This document shows positions 54,956 to 64,000 of a stretch of 64,000 bases of DNA, piece by piece. How positions within the stretch are numbered: position 1 is the stretch's first letter; each line of letters starts with the position of its first letter. The DNA is from Norana najaformis. Lineage: Eukaryota; Annelida; Clitellata; Crassiclitellata; Hormogastridae. The notes beneath the pieces are model-generated. The model was not told where the DNA came from and searched no databases. It saw nothing but the letters and a program-made list of their open reading frames with translations. Location of the stretch: positions 1,508,741 through 1,572,740 of the forward strand of contig OZ029922.1 in assembly GCA_964023275.1 (NCBI GenBank). The letters are read 5' to 3'. The position numbers and the translations under genes were made by a program.

Positions 54956-55439
54956 TCATAACACAGCCTGCGCCTCGCTCGCGAAAGAAATCTTTAATTG
55001 ATGGTTGAAGACATCGCACCTCGGTCAATCTTTTCCTCAACCCCCCTTCGACCGATCATCATCGCCCAACCTCTTCAGGGACGGAGCTCCCAAGGCTCGG
55101 GAGTCAAAAGGCGCCAAAATGACAACCTTGCGAAGATGAATTGTTGGAGGAAAACCCGATGCTCCATATCCGAGCTGACCCTCCAACAGACGCTGATGCC
55201 TTAACATAAGTTTCAATTATCCAACGGCTGACTGTGGGCGACTGATATGACGAGTCCGTCGTTATGTTGACAGCTGCAATGGCGAACACTGAGCATAGAT
55301 CGCGTGTTTCGTTCGCACATCTGGTTCCACGATCTGTGCTGAGTCGACATCGATTTCACAGTCGTTACGGTTCAATATGTGCTTAGTTATTGGGTAGTGG
55401 CGTTTAATAAATGTAGAAACAATAAGACAATATCGCAAG

Positions 55440-55760
55440 CCAATCAGATCTCATCAAATCCTGTCCAATTCAGTGCCATTCGGTCTAATTATAGAACATT
55501 TCAAACCAATTCAAACCAATGCGAGTATGTAAAATTTCCTCTAGTATAGACTAGTCTAGCCTTGTAGTCGAGCCTAGTCCAACAGAGCCTAATCTATTCT
55601 CGCCTAGTCTAGCCTATAGCCTAGCCTAATCTCGTTTTGTCTAATCTTAGCTAATCTAATCGATAATATTCAATTTCTTCATAATAGAATTAATTTAATC
55701 AATTCAACCTGATTCTATTCTCTGTTCCTTTCTCTTATTCTATCCTATTCTATTCTAGTA
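55440..55760. repeat. Degenerate CTAGTCTAGCCTA / CTATTCTATTC sequence
   Basis: TAGTCTAGCC, AGCCTAATCT, TTCTATCCTATTCTATTC low complexity. Bases 55760-56160 show no supported exon. Confidence 0.6.
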
Positions 55761-56164
55761 TCTTGACTTAACCTACAGACAGCGAAATTTTCTATGGCTG
55801 CCCTTATGAACAATTGCCTAACGTTATTTCTGAGATCTTGTTAGCCGTGTAGAATGCTCTCGTTGTGTTTAGTGCCTGAAGCCAACGTGCAGAAAATTGA
55901 TTAATCTCCAAGAGAACCGACGTCGATCTGACCTTAGCAACAGTCGACCTTTGACCCCGGGGATCTTTCTCTCGCCAGAGACTGCCTTCATACATAATAT
56001 ACATTTTATACAGATGGTACCAGTCTCTGGAACTGCTCGCCTGCTGTGCAAGGAGGGTCATAGTTCACCACGCTCATGTAAACAATGTCTGCTATGAGCA
56101 GGTACTAAATGCAAGCAGAACACAGATGCCAATGTCTTGTAACAAATTATGATTGGAAAATGTA

Positions 56165-56215
56165 ATCACAAATTGTATAGCGCCTTTTAGAGAAACTCCT
56201 CGGAGAGGATCAAAA
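56165..56215 (-). mobile_element. Repeat tail ATTGTATAGCGCCTTTTAG
   Basis: CAAATTGTATAGCGCCTTTT then AGAGAAACTCCTCGGAGAGG. The second part is like 5235-5265 and 28885-28910. Confidence 0.45.
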
Positions 56216-56545
56216 ATCACGAAATATACAAAGCATGATAGTTTTGCACAGATCCAGTCATTATTTTGCAAAAATTGGACGTAATTGTCGGAATGTATGC
56301 AATGAGGATCTCAGAAGAACACAGCTTGTAACAAAGCACAATCCGTAAAAGTAAACTTGAAGTGCAGAAAAATGTGAAACTAGAGTTAAAAGGCAAAGTA
56401 AAGGTCGGAGTAGAAGCAAGGAAGAGGTAACACACTTGTTGCCATTTTTCGGCCGGTTCATCACCTGACAACCTTTCCATTTTCTTATATTTTTCAAGTA
56501 CAGCAAATGCAAGGGAATTAATTCACAGTTTTACACAGATACAAC

Positions 56546-57190
56546 ATGCAATCATGTGTTTGCTTGTTTGTAAACAATAAAATTATAGACTTACCTTCCA
56601 TCATATCGTCCTTTCTTACGGATCTTGGACTTGACTGGATCACCATCTTGACAGCCGGAACTTGGGAACTTGACCACAAAACCTTCAAATTGATCAGTGG
56701 ATCACAATTCAACACAGGAACTGGACAGTCCATTGGAAGCTTCCATTAGTTTTCACTATCCTGACATTGTTCACTCGGTATGCCATTCCTCTATAATTCT
56801 GTTGAAACAGCTTGGCCTCCCAATACAGTTCGGCTTCCACGCCAGACAGAAGTCACGCCTCGATATGATCTGCCCCTTCACACAACAACTACAGAGAAAC
56901 ACTTGCTGAGCTAAAATATTTCTTCCAGATCAACATTCAGGCTTTGAACTGACAATTCCGTTCCTCCGATTGTCCGATTCCGTTCCTCCGGTCACGACAA
57001 CATCGTACCAGAATCGTAGATCTGCTACAGGTCTGAGATGCTTCCAATATCCAGGCGGATACGTGGATAGGAATATTGCAGAGCATTCCACTGCTGCCAC
57101 TGCAAACGTCATCGTCCTTCGGATAGTCCTCAATTTCACCAACCCCGAGATGGATGGTGGAATCTGCCATTCTTCGTTGTGGTAGCTTAT
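56546..57190. other. Region with several open frames, coding strand unresolved
   Basis: On minus, an ORF starting MDCPVPVLNCDPLINLKVLW (56733) ends at a near-perfect donor GATGGAAG|GTAAGTC at 56597. On plus, 56929 ends TATTTCTTCCAG, and the frame after it stays open for 85 codons (contains ELTIPFLRLSDS, ends MDGGICHSSLW). Both strands are open at 56930-57180. I cannot tell which, if either, is real. Confidence 0.25.
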
Positions 57191-57354
57191 TCCAGTAAAA
57201 GAAATTCGTACATTTAAGGTTTATTTTACTTAACACCGATCCAATCCGTGGTCTGCTAAATCGTTTCAAGGACTCTTCAACTGTCGCTTTTCTACCGATT
57301 TCACTGTGAAGTCATACCAATGTCTTTTAACTACAAACAACCACATTTGTAATT

Positions 57355-58260
57355 GTATTTACGACAATTTATATAGGATCGTTAGTAGCATGTTACTTCT
57401 AGGGTGCTTTACAAAGTCAAAAGTCACCCCAAGTACTAAGAGTTATGAAGTAAATAGAACATTTGACAACGTTCTCTTCAAACAACTCTTAGCATGAAAC
57501 TCTACAACTGGGCTGTTGTCTTAAATATTGTAATTAAACACAACCTAATAAGCGTACACTTTCGACAATGTCTTCCCTTCAAACATCTCTTTATACAACT
57601 AATTTAGAATAACTGTTCAATAGTTTTTACTGTCGCAGTTCAAGGTAACAACTTTTACTTTATCACAGTACGCAAATCAATATCGGCTATCGACACGCTC
57701 AGTGTTTCTTCGAGGGCTGTACTTTCTGTCTACCTTAGCCTTAGGGATGGTTATTAATTAGAACATCGGAATGTTAATAGCCGCTCTTACTACAGTTGTA
57801 TAACCTGTTTCCAGACGTTAGCCTACTTCTGGGAGCGCTGAGATCTAGGTCATAGACTGCCAGACAATTATATCTAACTGATGCAAAATGATGACTGGAT
57901 ATATTTGCAGCCAGTGTTGCATGTATACTTATATTTATATGCATGATCAGTAATATATGTAAGTATGTAAGCATATAAGAAAAAACTTGATACAGCGACT
58001 TTTGAGTAACTCACAAAAGCGCTAGTATTATAATCATATACGATGCATATGCAACAATGACTGTGTTTTATTATCAGACAACACTAGCTTGCTACTTTAT
58101 TCTCTGCTGTATCCAGACATACCCACTTAGCAAATGCCCGTCGGTTCGCTGCAGTGCTGCCACCTGGCGTCCAGTTCTAGCGCCAAGAATCCCGAAAGAA
58201 TCAGTCGTCTTATTACGCGGTCGATTGTCCGTGATGACAGGCGTGCAGTAATAGTCTATT
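57355..58260. other. No gene; two weak repeat tails
   Basis: ATTTATATAGGATCGTTAGT at 57367 and GATACAGCGACTTTTGAGTA at 57990 look like diverged TATAGCGCC ends. The rest is unremarkable. Confidence 0.4.
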
Positions 58261-58264
58261 AGTA

Positions 58265-58450
58265 GATGTCAGTGTATGTATGTGTGTATGTATGTGTATA
58301 TGTATGTATGTGGGCCCTATGTGTGTACGTGTATGTATCTGGATGTGTGTGCTTGTGTGTATGCGTTTGTATGTTTATATGCACGTTCTTATGTATATTT
58401 TATTTGTGTATATACATGTTTATGTACGTATAAATGTAAATGTACTCGTT
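58265..58450. repeat. (TATG)/(TG) microsatellite
   Basis: GTATGTATGTGTGTATGTAT-type sequence. Confidence 0.88.
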
Positions 58451-58454
58451 TTAC

Positions 58455-58700
58455 TATGGCGACCGTATGGCCTCGACCCTTCTCAATTTGCAATGAATTT
58501 ATCGGGTGAGATCCTTAAACACCGCTGCCCTTTTGAATGGGTGCCACGCCGTTTAAGGTCCTCGTATACGGACCGTGCTACCCCGAGATTAAAATCTCTG
58601 AAATAAGCTACGACCAGACGTGAACCGACATCCTCACGCTCATAGGTCCCTTGACGTACGCTTTATAGCCAATGTAGCTAACCAGGACTAGCAAGTGTGT
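58455..58700 (-). mobile_element. SINE-like repeat (type A) with tRNA-like head, minus strand
   Basis: GACCGTATGGCCTCGACCCT, TTTATCGGGTGAGATCCTTA, GCTGCCCTTTTGAATGGGTG. Further right, the minus strand reads TAGTCCTGGTTAGCTACAT as a possible box A. The core starts right at the end of the (TATG) tract. Confidence 0.7.
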
Positions 58701-58704
58701 GTGT

Positions 58705-59440
58705 GTATAGGTGTGTGTTAAATATAAGATGAGAAGTTGTTAACGGATCGGATATCCGTTGCTTGTTGCATCAGGCGAATGTTGTACGCCACAAAAATTA
58801 AAATAAGATGTTCTCGTATCACTAACAATGATGACAATGATAATAACGACGACGACGATGATGACGAATATGAATACAGAAACTCCTGAAAGCATGGCCC
58901 TGATGTTAAAGTATCACTCGGCTGAAGCGCAAACACAACGACGGTCTTAGCCTCCAGCGAATACAAAATTGTCAAGCTTAAATGACTGCATTTAAAGCAG
59001 TTCTTCCTTGTGTGCAGCGACACACAAAGACAACCCGTAACTCAACTAAGCATTACGGTTTTTCCAATGCGCTAACATGCAACCACATACATACATAAGT
59101 TAACACAATGACTTCACGCTCCGTTGACACTCGCAGCATAGACCTGTAAAGCATGTGACCATACGTCTTGCCTCAGGAAAAGATCGTCAAAGTTTTGATG
59201 TAGGTTTAAGTTTATACGGAAGATACATTTCTCTGTAAGTTTTAGCATAGGTTACATACCTAGGCCAACGGCAGCGTAATAGGAAGTCAGAAAAAACCTG
59301 GTAAGCTATTACCTTAGATTCATTAGTCTAAAAACGTGCAAAGCTGACTGATTGGGGTGAAACTGTAGCAATGGGCTCACTGTTGTCATTACGCTTTGGC
59401 CTTTTAAACACGGTTGTCTATTCTGTATCCTTCATCTGTT
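58705..59440. other. No gene seen; (GAT/GAC) run at 58830-58870
   Basis: Short triplet run, otherwise unique-looking sequence with no supported exon. Confidence 0.45.
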
Positions 59441-59622
59441 TCAACTTTCTCACCCACCGTAGCCTAAATTCTGGTTTCTCTGACCCATAGGAATCGACCT
59501 GGATTCTCCGATGGACTATAATTTTGATTACGGTACGCTTGAAGTGACCATCGATTGATGCCCTGGCCATTATGATAACAGCGCTATAGAAGTCATTAGA
59601 TTTGATAGATTAGATGAGATAG
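59440..59622 (+). mobile_element. SINE-like repeat (type B), plus strand
   Basis: TCACCCACCGTAGCCTAAAT, TGGTTTCTCTGACCCATAGG, GACCATCGATTGATGCCCTG, AACAGCGCTATAGAAGTCAT, TAGATTTGATAGATTAGATG. This is the direct-orientation, near-full copy. Confidence 0.8.
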
Positions 59623-59624
59623 TC

Positions 59625-60410
59625 GGTTCAAACCTGCTAAGTGATATCCATGTAACTACCCAGGGCAAGCTGATCGCCTACGATTGAGTGTGTCATCAAA
59701 CAGTAAAATTTGGCACCGACGTAAGCTGGGAAGTATACGGAAAAGTCCAGCGATGCACTGGCCTCGTGTCCAGAACTTAGGGAATTGCCCACTGCCGGCT
59801 CAACGGCTTAAAGAAAAGGAAATGAGAGCTTCCATTAAGTCGCGTTATGGGATTATATATATATGACACGTCACTTAATTTTTGCTTAGGTTACTTAATT
59901 TGACTCAGGTTTTATTTGCTAATTACAGTCTTACCACAGATTCAGGTCGAGGCTTTGCAGGCACTTGAGTTCTGTTTCCTAATTGGACCAAAGGGTTGGT
60001 GTAAAGTTTGTTCGTGTGCTCTGTCTTTGCTCCAACAGTTATTTAATTGTTATTGCACTGTCAGATGTGAAGGCTTTCCCAGTATAAATAGTTACTTAGT
60101 TATCTGGATACATGGCGCTATCAATTAAATAAATAATTAAATAATAGAATGAGAAGACTAATTAGTTAATTTAGTTACTTTAAACTTTTGATTGCTTGAT
60201 AATGTATTTCGATGTAAGTGAGGCCAGCCTTGAAGTCATATCTGTTTTGAACAGACACCAGTATGTATAGCAGATATATACTGTCAGCTGGCAACGCGTA
60301 TTTATTGTTGTCTTTTTGTGGAGCAATAAACTGAAATGATGGTGATGATGCTTGCCGTTAGACAGTTTTGTCTCACAACCTCAAAGGTTGCCACAGAAAT
60401 GCCCATGTTT
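59625..60410. other. No gene seen
   Basis: ATACATGGCGCTATCAATTA at 60109 is a possible tail. No exon supported. Confidence 0.45.
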
Positions 60411-60414
60411 TCTT

Positions 60415-60482
60415 TATATCGTGCAAAGATATCATGCGAAGATACCATGCAAAGGTGTCTTGCAAAGGTATCACGAAAAGAT
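60415..60482. repeat. Short tandem repeat of about 16 bp (GCAAAGATATCATGCG)
   Basis: TGCAAAGATATCATGCGAAG, ATACCATGCAAAGGTGTCTT, GCAAAGGTATCACGAAAAG: about four decayed units. Confidence 0.6.
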
Positions 60483-60675
60483 ATTGTAATCGTAATTATA
60501 ATCGCTAGTGCGCATTTATATGGCGCCTAATAAAGAAAAGGCTTCATCAGATGCCCTCTCGACCTGAAAACACGTGAACATGAGCATATCGAATTGTCTT
60601 CAACCACTGACGAAATAGAGACAGAGCAAGGACAAGAAGCTCATGCAAAGCTCATATCATGCAAGTACGGATGTC
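60483..60675 (-). mobile_element. SINE-like repeat (type G)
   Basis: ATTTATATGGCGCCTAATAA, GAATTGTCTTCAACCACTGA, AAATAGAGACAGAGCAAGGA, AAGAAGCTCATGC. Matches 5205-5385. Confidence 0.65.
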
Positions 60676-60679
60676 ATTC

Positions 60680-62330
60680 AAGTGTATCATAAAAGGAAAG
60701 TATCCAGTATATCAAACTAGCATGCATAGCAGCGTAGTAGATATGTGAAAGATAGTTTCAGCTGTCGATTAAAGTAAGTCATATATTCTTAGGTCACGAT
60801 TAGTTTCTTTTTAGACGTTGCCAAATGTTAAATAAACGCAGAAAACTGGAGCGTTTCAGAATGCTGACTTTGGTAAAGTGCAAACGTACTTCTGCAATCA
60901 AAGCAAATGATTTAACTGTACGTGGGACTCCGCTCACTGCCTTGGACGTCTATTGTTCCCGTCGGCATAAAAGTGGCTTGCTTGCTTTTGTCATCAATTG
61001 TTGTTCTTTATGATTGTCGCATTTGGCCATAGGAGATTTATTCATTTCAACAATGTCAAATACGACAGCGAATCCAAAGACCTTCTCTGATCTTTGCCCT
61101 CGACAGTTTTACGATCAAAGATTGGTACTTTCTGCAATATCATAACGGCGCTATTTATTGAATAGAATAGAATGAGCATGTATTATATTGCATTAGGTCC
61201 TATGTTGTATTGTATTGTTATTAGATTTTATTGTAGTAGATTGTGTTGGATTTGACTAGATTACAATTGGATCAGATTTGATTAGATTAGATTAAATCAG
61301 ATTCAATTCAATTAGATTAGATTAAACTTGATTGATTAGAATTGATTAGATTTACCGTACAGCGAGTTTGACAAATGTATCGCGTCCTATCGGCACGAGC
61401 ACAGACTGATTTATCCCCAAACAAGCCCTTCCTTTTGTACACAAGAGAAAACAGGGAGTGCTTCGGCGAAGACGCAGCCTACTGTACTCAGACCAAATAA
61501 TAATGCCTCCTAGTCATTATTCAGCTCTTCAAACCGACGTGGCCTTGTAGGGCGACCTTTCGCCTGAATATTTACCTACCTTTCCTATGAATACCTGCCT
61601 AATTACTGACTTAATATGTGCCAAACTTTTGGCTGAATATTTGGCGGACGAAGTAATAAATCGAAGTGTGAAAGTTGCATGGTTTCTTTTCACGGATGCC
61701 AGATATGATCATAAATTTCAGCAATTTAAATTAATACCAAGACCAAATATGGGTCAGCTAACTCTGTCATCCATTCGGGATCGGTAAATGAGGACCCCTG
61801 CAAAATGGAAGGGTATACTATTACAGGATTAGATTAGTGGTCGTATTACATAGCATCCAATTGCATAACAACAAAATATTACGTTAATATTACTTGAAGT
61901 ACATTACAGAAGAGGAAGTGAATAGCTTACAGATGGCTAGTCCCAAGTGCAAAGGTTATTCATCGTGAATCCGTATGACTCAATGGTCATTTCAACCATC
62001 AGGAAATACAGCGCTATTCGATTGCCGACGTTTTATACGGGACTACAATGGCTTATCATAAAACCATACCCGTTCAGTATGCATTGCCCTATGAAAAAGA
62101 GCCTCTCTGTATATTCAGTTATGCATGAGCGCGCACTCTTATACGAGCATAAATATTTCTTGACGCTTATATTGCGCATTTTATCACCGGTTCTCAAAGT
62201 GCTACGTGATCATGCATTCGCCATGAGAATAAGCTTCTAGAGTTTTGAGCGTCGGCCGTTCACTTATTCGCAACCACGCCCTTTGATGTTTCTCTCCCTT
62301 CACCTCAGCTTAGGCTTAAGTAGCTCCACG
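60680..62330. other. No gene; (GATTA)n tract at 61250-61355
   Basis: GATTAGATTAGATTAAATC and variants follow a tail-like CATAACGGCGCTATTTATTG at 61141. Frames of 60-97 codons show no domain. Confidence 0.5.
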
Positions 62331-62334
62331 CCCA

Positions 62335-62695
62335 TGTGAGGTTCCTAACAGGCGCTACATAATTACCTAAATGCATGCATATGAACTCATATAGTAACAA
62401 GTAAAGCTCCCTAGTGAAAAGTAGGGGAGGCGCTCATGTCCCTCTGTCATTTATCCGGCATTGGACAAATCCCAACGTCCTGGACACGGGCCAGTGCATC
62501 GCAGGGCTTACCAGGTGTACTTCCAAGCTCGCGTCGTTACCAGAATCTACTGCTTGGTGACAAAGGCATGTTGGCGCAAACAACTTGTCCACAGTCGTTA
62601 CACAGAGTCCGCTCAGCAGGTCCGAATCCGTAATCGATGGATTACAGATCTTACGCGCTAACCGAATAGACTAACGGTCGCACATGAACTTATCC
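62335..62695 (-). mobile_element. Repeat tail and tRNA-headed SINE-like sequence
   Basis: CTAACAGGCGCTACATAATT at 62346 leads to ATGCATGCAT. At 62600-62690 the minus strand reads GTTAGTCTATTCGGTTAGCG and GGATTCGGACC (boxes A and B). The text between (GGACACGGGCCAGTGCATCG) is not shared with types A-C. Confidence 0.5.
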
Positions 62696-62950
62696 CGGAA
62701 TAAAACGATAATTATCTCTTTAAAATGAATGATTGCTTTTACTCTTTTGAGCTAGTATATTGACATCTACTTTGTCTTAAACTGTTTCAGCGGCATGCAC
62801 TTGAATGTGATTATTTATTAATCCGGCCCAATCAATTTCGGATTCTGAAACAGACCTCGATTGTTACTCGATATTTACGTCAAATCTAAGATAAATCGAC
62901 AGCAAGATTTACGCCGGAAAGCAATTTAAATCAACTCGGCAGCAGCCAAT

Positions 62951-63799
62951 ATGTTCTTCAACTCTTTCAGTTCTTCAATCAAGGCGCTAATTTTTCTTTG
63001 GATGGTCGGCTTTCTGGTAGAGTTTGGTTTTTCTGAAACTTCTGAAACTTCGACACCTCCCGGACCATGCAGATACGATGCAGCCATTGTTTGCAAACAC
63101 ATAGGAACGCCAGAAGAACACATGAATGCTTTAACCAGCGCTTTTAGTGGAAACCATGAAATCGATCTGATATTCATCATCTGTAACACGTCGGACTGCA
63201 GTGCAGCATATTCTAATGTGAGTAGATTCTTAGTCAAACTAGTTTCTCTGATCTCGACTAAATACGAATCCTATATTGACGAAAATCGGGTGCATATCTC
63301 AATGATCGTCTACGACGATTCATCAGTTCGAGTGACTTTGAACGACATCCAGGAAAAGAAACCCACAGTAGGAAACTGCGAGTTCGAAAAGCGGCTTCCT
63401 AATTTGGTTTCTAAAGCTGAAAAGGAGGATAATGCGGTCTGCTGGTTACCAGATAGCCTGAAGGAAGCCAGCGCAATCTTTGCTCAGTCCATTAGACCGA
63501 ATGCCAAAAAAATACTTTGGTTGTTTTCGAACTGCGGCGGTGTTACTGACTCATTAAGCAATTGGAAGCAAGACGCTGAAACTGCCATTGACAACATTAA
63601 AAAAGGATATGGGAAGGACATCGAGATATTTACTGCAGGTATTTCTCAGTGTCCCAAGGGATGGTTTTACAAATTGTCACAAGAAGATCTGATGAAGGAG
63701 ATGGCGTCGTCAAATTCCAGTCACTATGCATGCATTGGCTCGTGGTACGACTTTACCCAGATGAAATTCAACCCAGGTATCAGTCTCATTCGGCATTAA
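62951..63799 (+). CDS. Secreted vWA-like protein with degenerate metal site
   Basis: 282 residues from ATG at 62951. Residues 10-28 are a signal peptide (KALIFLWMVGFLVEFGFSE). A von Willebrand factor A fold covers about 71-255: strand 1 IDLIFIIC (71-78), strand HISMIVYDDSSVRVTL (115-130, the family's vvxFsdxxxvxxxL), SLKEASAIF (169-177), KKILWLFSNCGGVTD (186-200) and DIEIFTAGIS (223-232), then EDLMKEMAS. The MIDAS loop expected as DxSxS reads CNTSD; the TDG turn reads SNC; the central Thr loop reads CWLPDS. Divalent-metal binding is therefore unlikely, while the fold looks kept. Many cysteines and N-linked sequons fit secretion. A possible donor CCCAG|GTATCA at 63775 would end the exon after FNP; without it the frame ends after six more residues. 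Ligand unknown. More domains could lie beyond the window. Confidence 0.85.
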   Translation: MFFNSFSSSIKALIFLWMVGFLVEFGFSETSETSTPPGPCRYDAAIVCKHIGTPEEHMNALTSAFSGNHEIDLIFIICNTSDCSAAYSNVSRFLVKLVSLISTKYESYIDENRVHISMIVYDDSSVRVTLNDIQEKKPTVGNCEFEKRLPNLVSKAEKEDNAVCWLPDSLKEASAIFAQSIRPNAKKILWLFSNCGGVTDSLSNWKQDAETAIDNIKKGYGKDIEIFTAGISQCPKGWFYKLSQEDLMKEMASSNSSHYACIGSWYDFTQMKFNPGISLIRH

Positions 63800-64000
63800 T
63801 ATTAGGAAATTTTAAGATAATCCTAAAAATTTCAGTAGTTTCGTTAAGACAATTTACTACACGCTAGTCGACAACAGTATCCCATCTTTATACCTACGAA
63901 ACTGCATAACCCCACTGCATTTAACTTTTAACTTTATGACTTGTATCTACCCAGGAGTTACGGAGACATGCTTACACCATTCTTTATACTCACGACACTA
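63800..64000. other. 3' of the vWA ORF: intron or 3' UTR
   Basis: AT-rich sequence with no further exon visible before the window ends. Confidence 0.4.

Overview
The window is animal nuclear DNA. It has split genes with GT-AG introns, tRNA-derived SINEs, decayed non-LTR retrotransposon pieces, a DNA-transposon end, and very many micro- and minisatellites. The one long single-exon gene is a somatomedin-B / Methuselah-like seven-helix receptor, a type abundant in marine invertebrates. Together with the repeat style this suggests a marine invertebrate; I cannot settle the phylum from sequence alone.

Three protein genes can be supported. (1) A plus-strand five-exon gene with coding parts between 18747 and 30314. 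It is pieced together from splice sites whose phases agree (1, 0, 1, 2) and encodes a 271-residue type I membrane protein: signal peptide, an extracellular domain with RIQVWRP and ETGDMIGW signatures, one membrane helix and a short tail. (2) An intronless minus-strand GPCR at 32776-35328, 850 residues, with an N-terminal somatomedin B domain. (3) A plus-strand secreted von Willebrand factor A-like protein starting at 62951, whose metal-binding loops are all degenerate; it may continue past the window. Genes 1 and 2 converge.

Layout. 1-18.5 kb: repeats, an inverted-repeat element beside a hAT-like end (1.7-2.1 kb), and two retrotransposon remnants (2.4-2.7 and 13.9-14.8 kb). 18.5-30.3 kb: gene 1; its second intron holds a 2.25-kb array of a 21-base pyrimidine repeat and its third holds five 95-base repeats, each with a TGACGTCA palindrome. 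30.3-39.4 kb: GPCR with dispersed repeats on both sides. 39.4-62.9 kb: no convincing gene; SINEs, microsatellites and a near-identical 1,141-base tandem duplication (43.2-45.6 kb). 62.9-64 kb: vWA gene.

Many dispersed repeats end in a variant of GGCGCTATATAAAT (or its complement). The tail is shared by several SINE types and by the 3' end of a LINE fragment, which fits SINEs borrowing a LINE 3' end. Microsatellites often begin right at these tails. Nothing shows that the three genes work in one pathway. All three products are predicted to be exported or surface proteins, which is the only functional link I can draw.
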